The notes under the pieces: generated by a model
The model's database searches: none
Told to the model about the DNA's origin: nothing
Seen by the model: only the letters and a program-made list of their open reading frames with translations
Shown here: positions 22,514 through 29,303 of the stretch, piece after piece
Layout of the letters: the number at the start of each line of letters is the position of its first letter
Numbering within the stretch: position 1 is the stretch's first letter
Source of the DNA: Phycisphaerales bacterium
GTDB lineage: Bacteria; Planctomycetota; Phycisphaerae; Phycisphaerales; SM1A02
Reading direction: 5' to 3'
DNA: 32,675 nt
Assembly (NCBI GenBank): GCA_028823105.1
Contig: JAPKCC010000032.1
Span: forward strand, 1 to 32,675
Made by a program: the position numbers and the translations under genes

Positions 22514-25296
22514 GGGGAATCTCCGGAACGTTGGGGCCTCGGACGGTCGACCCCCGCCAGATGAAGAGGAAGCCGGCGTTCTCCCGTAAGAACGAACCGA
22601 CCATTGAGTTGCTGAATAGCGCCGTCGAGTGGGATCTCGAAGCCCGGCCTGAATCCTGGGACCGCGATGACTTGGACCACCGCACCTCCCAGGCCCCGAT
22701 GAGCCAGACCGCGGGGCAGGAGGACCAATGATCCGGCGTACAGCGGGATCGATTCGAACAGGCCGTCGAGTTCCGATTCGGAGAACCGCGAATACTCTTG
22801 GGACAACGCCACCGACCCACTGGCGACCAGTTGCTCGCGGTCCAATCGGGCGGTCTCGCGGCAGACCAGCAGCCGGGCGCCTTCCGGCGCCTCTTGGACG
22901 AGATAGAGCTCGTCCCATCCACCCTCGACTGGGTGGTAATGGGTGAACGAGTCGTCGATCCGTACCCGGTGACAGTTGAATCCTCGGTTCACGTACGGGC
23001 CGCGGGCCGGATCCCAAGTCAGAAGAAGACGACGGTACGCGCCCGGATCAGTGGCGCAACCGCCCGGCGTGTCGGTGAGTGCAGGATCGAAGTCCGGCCG
23101 AATGATCGACGGAACCGACTCGTCGAGCGGTTTCGAAATTCCGAAGCTCAGGATGTCCAGAGGCGAATCGAAGCGGGCGACGTCGCCCGGCCTCAGCGCC
23201 AGCAGATCACCGACTCGGAGTAGCGACGCGATGCGTCGGCCAACCTCGGTGATCACTTCTCCCTGGGTCTCGCCTCGCTGGACGAAGACCACGCGGTGCC
23301 CTTCATTCGCGAGCACAACCTCCGTCGAGGCGGTGAATTCGAGTGACGTGCCGGGATTGCGAGCCGCGAGGGTCTCGGCGAGATCCCGAAGACCGGGGCC
23401 GCCGGGAAGATCCAGCCTCGCTTCGATCGGCGGCGCCGCTTGGGCAGTCTGTCGGATCCGGGTCACTTCGCAACCGCCTTCCGGCCGCGGGACAACCTGA
23501 TAGTCACGACCTTCGACGGCCCGACCTTCTTCGGCCCTCATCTTCTTCGAATGCTTGCGCCTAAAATCGTCCGGCGTGTGCCGCTCGAGCACCAGCGCAC
23601 CACCCGCTTTTGTGAATCGAACCGTCGCGCCGTTCAACGGATCGCTCGGACCGCTGAGGGTGAGCGTGCCACCGTCGATGACCACCTCGACGTTCTTCAC
23701 AAACTGCTTCCGGACGACAAGACCGGGGCCGATCTCCATCACATCGACTGCCGGCTTCGGTTTCACGGGGGCGTCTTCGTTCCAACCGAAGTTCCATCCC
23801 GGCACCGCGGACACTGAATGTTCCTCCCGCATGATCTCGAGCATCCGTGCCGCGATCTCCGGGTGGTCGGACGCCACGTCAGAAGACTCGGTGGGGTCGA
23901 TCTCAAGGTCGTAGAGCTCAACCGGCGTGTCGGCATCACGATGCACACCGGCTCGAACGCCCTTCCATCGGTTCCACCGCACGGCCTGGAGTCCACCACC
24001 CGCGTGGTACTCCCAGTACAGATGATCACGCTCGGGCGCGGCTCCACGCCCCAGAAGCAGCGAAGAGAGATCGATCCCGTTCATTTTCGACTTGGAGGTG
24101 GTCCCTGCCACCGAGAGAATCGTTGGCATCAGATCCCAGTTTGCCACGGGCGTGGCATTACTCGAGCCTGCTTTGATCCGATTCGGCCAGGTCGCGATCA
24201 ATGGAACACGGATGCCACCCTCGTACAAATTGCACTTGTGACCCCGGAGTCCCCCCGTGCCATCGAAGAACGGCGGGTCATATCCGCCGATGCCGAACGT
24301 CGATCCGTTGTCACTGGTGACGATGACCAGCGTGTCATCGGCGACCCCCGCCTTCTCCAGCGCCGCCATCATCAACCCGACGTTGCGATCGAATCGTGAG
24401 ACCATCGCGGCATAGGTCGCCCGTGGGGTCGCATTCGGCAGGTAACCCTTCCCACCCTTGTATGGCGTCTCGTCCCATTTGCCTGCGTACGCCGCCAGCG
24501 AATCGTCCGGCACCTGCAGCGCCAGGTGCGGCACCGGCGTCGCGTAATAGAGGAAGAAGGGCTCGTCCGCATGCTCGCGAATGAACGCCGTCGCCCGATC
24601 GATCATCGGATCGGTGGAATACCGAATTCCGGTGAGCCCGCGATCGTTGCCTTCGAGCAACAGTTGTTCACCGTCTTCCACGATGTAGGTTGGATAGAAG
24701 TTGTGCGCATTGCGCTGGCAGAGATATCCGATGAACCCGTCGAAGCCGTGATCCGTCGGCATGCTCCCCAGCTTCGGCCCGCCCAGTCCCCACTTCCCTG
24801 CCATGTAGGTGGCGTAGCCTCGACGCTTCAGCGCGGTCGCGATGGTTTCGGTTCCTTCGACCAAGCCGCGTTGACCTCCCCACCAACCACCAGGCGGCGG
24901 CGCCGTCCAGCCGGACAGCTCCTCGGTTCCCGGTTCGCCCGGATCACCCGAGAAGTTCGGCGTCTCGCCGTTGTCACGAATCTGAGAAGCACCGGTATGC
25001 AGGCCGGTCAGCAGCGTGCATCGACTGGGGGCACAGACCGTCGAACCGGAATACGCCTGGGTGAAGAGCATCCCCTTCGCTCGAAGTCGATCGATGTTCG
25101 GCGTCTCGATGCGGGCACTTCCCGTACATCCCAGCTCGGCCAGACCGAGGTCATCGGCCATGATCAGGACCACGTTGGGCGGACGTCCCGATTTCTGGTC
25201 GCTCGCGACCTGCGCCGCTGCGAAGCCAAACGGGCCAGCTGATGCCGCGAGAATGAAGAGGAACGCGAAGGGACCGAGAATTTGACTCATGCTCAT
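22510..25296 (-). CDS. S1-type sulfatase fused to a C-terminal bicupin domain
   Basis: A 928-residue exported protein. Signal peptide 1-29. The sulfatase domain (about 38-505) has NVVLIMADDLGLAELG (41-56, metal-binding Asp pair) and the S1 signature CAPSR at 88-92, where C88 would become formylglycine. Also present are GKWGLGG (168-174), TSDNGSTF (327-334) and a late YWEYH. Sulfatases of this type usually stop at about 500-550 residues. Here about 400 more follow: a beta-strand-rich linker (525-640), then two cupin-like barrels (about 650-722 and 755-882). The second has a metal-type motif, HYHPVEGGWDELYLV (786-800; H786, H788, probably E796) and LPRGLAH with H866. The first has the strand pattern but no matching histidines. 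An anaerobic or FGE-type maturase is not in the window. It is co-transcribed with GH29 downstream. Confidence 0.85.
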   Translation of the reverse strand: MSMSQILGPFAFLFILAASAGPFGFAAAQVASDQKSGRPPNVVLIMADDLGLAELGCTGSARIETPNIDRLRAKGMLFTQAYSGSTVCAPSRCTLLTGLHTGASQIRDNGETPNFSGDPGEPGTEELSGWTAPPPGGWWGGQRGLVEGTETIATALKRRGYATYMAGKWGLGGPKLGSMPTDHGFDGFIGYLCQRNAHNFYPTYIVEDGEQLLLEGNDRGLTGIRYSTDPMIDRATAFIREHADEPFFLYYATPVPHLALQVPDDSLAAYAGKWDETPYKGGKGYLPNATPRATYAAMVSRFDRNVGLMMAALEKAGVADDTLVIVTSDNGSTFGIGGYDPPFFDGTGGLRGHKCNLYEGGIRVPLIATWPNRIKAGSSNATPVANWDLMPTILSVAGTTSKSKMNGIDLSSLLLGRGAAPERDHLYWEYHAGGGLQAVRWNRWKGVRAGVHRDADTPVELYDLEIDPTESSDVASDHPEIAARMLEIMREEHSVSAVPGWNFGWNEDAPVKPKPAVDVMEIGPGLVVRKQFVKNVEVVIDGGTLTLSGPSDPLNGATVRFTKAGGALVLERHTPDDFRRKHSKKMRAEEGRAVEGRDYQVVPRPEGGCEVTRIRQTAQAAPPIEARLDLPGGPGLRDLAETLAARNPGTSLEFTASTEVVLANEGHRVVFVQRGETQGEVITEVGRRIASLLRVGDLLALRPGDVARFDSPLDILSFGISKPLDESVPSIIRPDFDPALTDTPGGCATDPGAYRRLLLTWDPARGPYVNRGFNCHRVRIDDSFTHYHPVEGGWDELYLVQEAPEGARLLVCRETARLDREQLVASGSVALSQEYSRFSESELDGLFESIPLYAGSLVLLPRGLAHRGLGGAVVQVIAVPGFRPGFEIPLDGAIQQLNGRFVLTGERRLPLHLAGVDRPRPQRSGDSP

Positions 25297-25420
25297 GACA
25301 TTAGGGTACCCCCGCGCCGTGCTGTCGCGAAGGGGGAGAATCCCGTTATTCGGGGAACCTTCAGGCAATTCCCACGTCTAATTCAGCGTTCCGGCACATC
25401 ATTCACGTCTCGTAGCCACC

Positions 25421-25450
25421 ATGCCCACCATGCCCACCATGCCCACCATG
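25421..25450 (+). repeat. 9-bp tandem repeat ATGCCCACC over the start region
   Basis: Three exact copies of ATGCCCACC (25421-25447) followed by another ATG. Each copy supplies an in-frame ATG, so the downstream gene has four stacked start codons and an N-terminus (MPT)3. No Shine-Dalgarno sequence is evident. Confidence 0.85.
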
Positions 25451-27565
25451 TACTTCCCCATCCGAACACTCCTCATCATTCTCCTTGGGCTGGGAATGGC
25501 CGCGCCAGCTGCCGTCGCCTCCGCCCCGCCCGAAGGATTTTCCCGTACCGGCGCTCCCGGTGACTGGGGCGACATCGTCGGCATCGTTCCGGTCGGAGAC
25601 GGAAGGTTCGTCGCATGGGAACGAGCGGGCGTGGTCTGGATGTTGGGGCCGGACCTTGCGATGAGCATGGAACCGATGATTGACCTGCACGACGAAGTTG
25701 GAGGCTGGCGAGATCACGGCCTCCTCGGACTAGCGCTCGATCCGGACTTTCTCACCAACGGACGCGTCTACCTCCTCTACGTCGTCGACCGATACTTTCT
25801 GCTCAATTCCGAATCTCCCGACTACGACCCGGATGCCAACCTCTACTTCGAGGCGAGCATCGGCCGGATCACCCGATACGCCGCGACGCCCCGAAGCCAA
25901 TTCGCGACGATCGATCCGGAGAGCCGGACGATTCTTCTCGGGGACACCATCACCACTGGCCTCCCAATTCTCGGCCAGTCTCACGGCGTGGGATCGCTCG
26001 CCTTCGGAGACGACGGAACATTGCTCGCAAGCATGGGCGATTCCGCCAGCTACTTCGAAGTGGATACCGGCGGACCATTCGAAGGTGGATGGGTGGAGCA
26101 GGGGCTGGCCGACGGCATCATCACACCCGATCAGAACATCGGCGCGTTCCGATCCCAATACATCGACTCGCTTTGCGGCAAGATCCTCAGACTCGATCCC
26201 GAGACCGGCGACGGTATCTCGAGCAACCCCTGGTACGACGCCGATGCACCCCGATCGCCGAGAAGCCGTGTCTTCTGTCTCGGACTGCGAAATCCCTTCC
26301 GGATGTCGATCATTCCCGGAACTGGAAGTACCGACCCGGCAACCGCCAGACCCGGCGACATCTCTTACGGCGACGTCGGCTGGAACACCTGGGAGGACTC
26401 TGGTGTGGTCAGCGTTCGGGGAACGAACCTCGGATGGCCGCTCTTCGAGGGCCTCGACACCAACCAGGAATACTGGAACACCAACACCCTTCATCCCACC
26501 GCCGAGAATCCCCTCGCCGGGGAGAACGGATGCCCCGAGCGATATCGGTTTCGAGACCTGATTCTGCAGGACTCCCAGCCGCGAACCTATCCCGAGAATC
26601 CCTGTGATCCGGCATGGCAATTTCCAACCTCTTGGACCGGCCCGACCTTCAAAAACGAAGTCGGCGGATACACGGGTGAGGGGTATCTCGACTTCGGCTC
26701 TCGCATCGGCGAGGTGATTGACTTCAACCTCGACGTCGACGCCAACGGCGTCCAGCAACTCGGGCTCCGATTCGCCAACGGCGGTCCGGACCCGCGGCCG
26801 GTCGCCATCGACATTGACGGCATCCTGCAGACGACGCTCGACATCCCGCCGACCGGCGGTTGGGCAGAATGGCGGACCGCGTGGTTCACCGCCGACCTGA
26901 CCACTGGCTCCCACCAGATCCGCGTCCGAACCATCATCCCGACCGGACCGAACGTCGACCGACTGGACACACCCGATCTTCCGTCCACCCCAGTGGTCGG
27001 CACACCGGTCTTCAGTCACCAACGCCCAATGCTGGAATTCCGACACAGCATCACCGAAACCCGAATACCGACGTACACCGGCGGCGACGCCACCGAAGTC
27101 ATGATCGGATCGAGTTCGAGCCCCATCACCGGCTCGCCGTTCCGCGGAAACTCCGTCACCGGTGGCGTGATGCAGTCCCATCCGGCCTGGCCCGCTGAAT
27201 GGAGAGGGATCTTCATCGCCGACTTCCTGCACCAGTGGCTTCGAGTCCTCAAGTTCGATTCCGACGGCGTGCCGACCAGTATCGAAATCTTCGATCAGAC
27301 CGCCGGCCCGGTGGTCGCGCTCACGGTGGATCCGGTCACCGGGGATCTCTTGGCCATTCGTTGGAGCAGTCAGCCGATCCGCTACTCACCACCCGCCAAT
27401 CCATGCCCGGCGGACTTCAATGGTGATGGCATCGTCGGCGGCGCCGACCTGGGACTGTTGCTCGCGGCATGGGACAGTTCCCGCGGCGACCTCGACGGCG
27501 ATGGGACGACCAGTGGTGCCGACATCGGCCTCCTTCTTGCCGCATGGGGCGACTGCACGCCCTGA
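25421..27565 (+). CDS. Exported PQQ-type sugar dehydrogenase-like (GSDH) propeller with CBM-like insert and dockerin
   Basis: Up to 714 residues; the mature-looking signal peptide starts at Met10 (25448, YFPIRTLLIILLGLG), so the true start may be any of four ATGs. The beta-propeller (about 40-345 and again 525-655) has GSDH/sorbosone-dehydrogenase landmarks: HGLLGLALDPDF (99-110), SHGVGSLAFGDDG (187-199), GKILRLDPETG (253-263), GLRNPFR (288-294) and GDVGWNTWED (317-326). Enzymes of this type oxidise soluble sugars with PQQ; whether this one binds PQQ is not decided. A CBM6/35-like module (about 405-505, EGYLDFGSRIGEVIDF onward) is inserted before the last blades. Dockerin-like loops close the protein (665-709, between C662 and C712). 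It is read divergently from the sulfatase operon, 124 bp apart. Confidence 0.82.
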   Translation: MPTMPTMPTMYFPIRTLLIILLGLGMAAPAAVASAPPEGFSRTGAPGDWGDIVGIVPVGDGRFVAWERAGVVWMLGPDLAMSMEPMIDLHDEVGGWRDHGLLGLALDPDFLTNGRVYLLYVVDRYFLLNSESPDYDPDANLYFEASIGRITRYAATPRSQFATIDPESRTILLGDTITTGLPILGQSHGVGSLAFGDDGTLLASMGDSASYFEVDTGGPFEGGWVEQGLADGIITPDQNIGAFRSQYIDSLCGKILRLDPETGDGISSNPWYDADAPRSPRSRVFCLGLRNPFRMSIIPGTGSTDPATARPGDISYGDVGWNTWEDSGVVSVRGTNLGWPLFEGLDTNQEYWNTNTLHPTAENPLAGENGCPERYRFRDLILQDSQPRTYPENPCDPAWQFPTSWTGPTFKNEVGGYTGEGYLDFGSRIGEVIDFNLDVDANGVQQLGLRFANGGPDPRPVAIDIDGILQTTLDIPPTGGWAEWRTAWFTADLTTGSHQIRVRTIIPTGPNVDRLDTPDLPSTPVVGTPVFSHQRPMLEFRHSITETRIPTYTGGDATEVMIGSSSSPITGSPFRGNSVTGGVMQSHPAWPAEWRGIFIADFLHQWLRVLKFDSDGVPTSIEIFDQTAGPVVALTVDPVTGDLLAIRWSSQPIRYSPPANPCPADFNGDGIVGGADLGLLLAAWDSSRGDLDGDGTTSGADIGLLLAAWGDCTP

Positions 27566-27690
27566 CGCCCGACCTGGCCCGTCGATTCCCGCCCAAAGCC
27601 TGATTCAATTCGTGTGCGCGTGGATTCCCGCCGATGACTTCGACATCGACGTCAATTCACGTCGAAACCGGAGATTTCGCCATGGAAGCG
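27408..27690 (+). repeat. Duplicated segment, copy 1 (dockerin tail, 55-bp core, leader)
   Basis: Includes the dockerin coding tail of the propeller gene, then non-coding sequence with the core 27583-27637, then a GGAG and an ATG at 27682. The core is identical over 55 bp to 29206-29260. The core itself contains GATTCCCGCC twice (27584 and 27622). The outer parts are similar but diverged from copy 2. Confidence 0.85.
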
Positions 27691-27849
27691 AATCGACTGC
27701 TCACGGGCTTCTCGTCCCGCACACAAGATCTTCAATCAGAACATGGCATTCGAGACCGAAAACACGCGGCATGTCGATATCGCCGTTTGATCTCACGCAG
27801 GCTCTTACCTTCGACCACTGCCACGTGTTCTGTTACGCAATCAGACTAG
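27682..27849 (+). other. Short open frame behind the duplicated leader, probable truncated gene start
   Basis: The ATG at 27682 sits behind GGAG-ATTTCGCC, the same arrangement that starts the secreted protein at 29304 in copy 2. Only 55 codons follow, with no signal peptide and no recognisable product. I read it as a leader whose original gene was lost or displaced when the JmjC-like gene came in. It may be untranslated. Confidence 0.3.
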
Positions 27850-27861
27850 AGGATCTCTTTC

Positions 27862-28968
27862 GTGTTCCGACCCACAAAACCAAAATCGCCATTCGGCCGA
27901 GCTGATCGTCTGCAGTATGGGCTTGACCAGGTCACGCAGCATCTCTTTGGATCGGACCGCCTGAATAAAATCTTCAAGTCGCGTCCCCTGCGTCGCCGTC
28001 AACTTCTCGACCGGATGTACTCCAGCCTCAAGGCCTCGGAGCCCATTCCTCTTCAACCAGTTGACCGAGTCAAAGATATTTCCATCGCTGATTTTCGACG
28101 TGATTATCAGAAGACCGGAATTCCGGTTGTTCTAGAAGGCGCTGCACTTGATTGGCCATGTTGCAAGACGTGGAACCTCTCATTTCTCTCAGAAAAACAT
28201 GGCGATGATCTGGTCTTAGGTGATCGTGGCTTCTCAACCTTGAAAGCCAGCCTTTCGCGAATCGAGTCTGGATTTAACGACTATCTCCGTTTCTACGCAC
28301 TGCTACAGCGGCATCCAGAAAGACTCTGCGACCTCGATCTCAAATGGTTGCGAGCAAGACGTAATTCGAGCTCAATCAACATCGACCAGGGTTTTCAAAC
28401 TTTCATCGGAAACTCTGCGTCGCCCACGACCCATCTTCACAACGCCAATGATGCGAACCTCTTCATCCAAGTCACGGGCGAGAAGCACTGGATCTTCTAT
28501 CCCAGTGCCTTTACATCGGCCATCGATCCACCGGCGACCCGGAGCGAATATCGAACCCATCGAACGGACGAACCGTTCTTCGATCCGTTTGCGCCGAACT
28601 ACGATGCATTCCCGGTCTTCAAGCACGTTCCCGGATGGGAGACCGTGCTCAAGCCGGGTGACGTTCTTTGGAATCCACCGTACGTGTGGCATACGGTCCG
28701 GAACCTCAGTGATCCGACGATTGGCGTCGGTTATCGCTGGGTCTGCCCGACCGACTGCTTCCGCCGAGAGCCTCTCTACGCGTTCCTCGATTGCCTGGCC
28801 ACCACCCCTCCCATCTGGAAGTCCCTCCGTCAGTCAGACCGGGGATTTTTATTGGTGCTCTTGCAGCACTTTGAAGGGCACCGGCTGCCTAGATACGAGG
28901 AGTTCAATTCTCAATTGAACGCGTCGTACAAAGAATATCGGGCCATGAAAAAGAGACTTCTAAAGTAA
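27862..28968 (+). CDS. Cupin_8/JmjC-like protein with non-canonical metal site
   Basis: A 368-residue protein without a signal peptide, probably cytoplasmic. The double-stranded beta-helix is seen in PVVLEGAALDWP (88-99), TTHLHNANDANLFIQVTGEK (189-208), WIFYPS (210-215) and LKPGDVLWNPPYVWHTVRN (263-281). These match Fe(II)/2-oxoglutarate enzymes of the cupin_8/FIH type. In that family the first metal motif is normally HxD six residues before the conserved Asn. Here that position reads H193-N194-A195; H191-L192-H193 is an alternative. H277 is the distal histidine. The GTG start has AGAGGA eight bases upstream. The gene is clearly AT-richer, especially in its first half, and lies between two copies of a duplicated segment. 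Function is unknown; a hydroxylase acting on protein or small molecules is the family norm. Confidence 0.75.
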   Translation: MFRPTKPKSPFGRADRLQYGLDQVTQHLFGSDRLNKIFKSRPLRRRQLLDRMYSSLKASEPIPLQPVDRVKDISIADFRRDYQKTGIPVVLEGAALDWPCCKTWNLSFLSEKHGDDLVLGDRGFSTLKASLSRIESGFNDYLRFYALLQRHPERLCDLDLKWLRARRNSSSINIDQGFQTFIGNSASPTTHLHNANDANLFIQVTGEKHWIFYPSAFTSAIDPPATRSEYRTHRTDEPFFDPFAPNYDAFPVFKHVPGWETVLKPGDVLWNPPYVWHTVRNLSDPTIGVGYRWVCPTDCFRREPLYAFLDCLATTPPIWKSLRQSDRGFLLVLLQHFEGHRLPRYEEFNSQLNASYKEYRAMKKRLLK

Positions 28969-29029
28969 TACTGGTCGCCCGCGTGGTTGGCTCTGAGTTG
29001 CGAGTGAAAGCCCGGAACAAAAACCTGCT

Positions 29030-29190
29030 CGCCGACTTCGATGGTGATTGACCCGTTGGCAGCGTTGACCTGAGACTGTTACCCGCGGCCGATCGGACGG
29101 TCCCTGCGGCGCCCTCGACGGTGACAATCTCACCCGTGGTGCCGACATCGGCGTCCTGCTCTCCACACGAGGAGACGGCACGCCTCGACG
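29030..29190 (+). pseudogene. Degenerate dockerin-coding tail
   Basis: Nucleotide similarity to the dockerin end of the propeller gene is clear: GACTTCGATGGTGATTG against GACTTCAATGGTGATGG, GTTGACCTGAGACTGTT against GCCGACCTGGGACTGTT, and the exact GTGGTGCCGACATCGG against GTGGTGCCGACATCGG. The reading frame is broken by small indels and stops, and nothing upstream encodes the rest of a protein. It is the tail of a second, lost dockerin gene that once preceded the gene at 29304. Confidence 0.7.
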
Positions 29191-29205
29191 CCCGACCCTG
29201 CTCGA

Positions 29206-29260
29206 CGATTCCCGCCCAAAGCCTGATTCAATTCGTGTGCGCGTGGATTCCCGCCGATGA
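29206..29260 (+). repeat. Duplicated 55-bp core, copy 2
   Basis: Identical over all 55 bp to 27583-27637, 1,623 bp away. It lies 44-98 nt upstream of the ATG at 29304. The 10-mer GATTCCCGCC occurs at both ends of the core with CAAAGCCTGATTC between. Confidence 0.9.
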
Positions 29261-29303
29261 TGTCGATACCAACGTTCATTCGCTTCGAAACTGGAGTCCC
29301 GCC

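Larger units (their letters stand above)
28969..29303. other. 335-bp stretch holding duplicated segment copy 2
   Basis: No intact gene. From about 29030 it reads as a degenerate dockerin tail followed by the 55-bp core and a leader with GGAG before the start at 29304. The first 60 bases after the JmjC-like gene show nothing recognisable. Confidence 0.6.

Noticed and set aside
22514-23017. In-frame extension of the fucosidase gene by 168 codons
   Set aside because: The extension is Arg/Pro/Gly-rich, lies wholly within the sulfatase-bicupin gene in another frame, and would place the clear signal peptide in mid-protein. The ATG at 22513 has a good ribosome binding site.
25730-27232. 500-codon open frame antisense to the propeller gene
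   Set aside because: Val/Gly/Asp-rich translation without motifs; the plus strand carries an evident signal peptide, propeller and dockerin.
29121-29303. Upstream extension of the secreted protein at 29304 through the duplicated core
   Set aside because: The frame is open across the core in both copies, but the signal peptide begins at 29304 with a good ribosome binding site and the upstream part is decayed dockerin sequence in another frame.
27566-29303. Insertion sequence around the JmjC-like gene
   Set aside because: No transposase, no terminal inverted repeats and no short target duplication were found; the flanking repeats are pieces of host-type dockerin genes.
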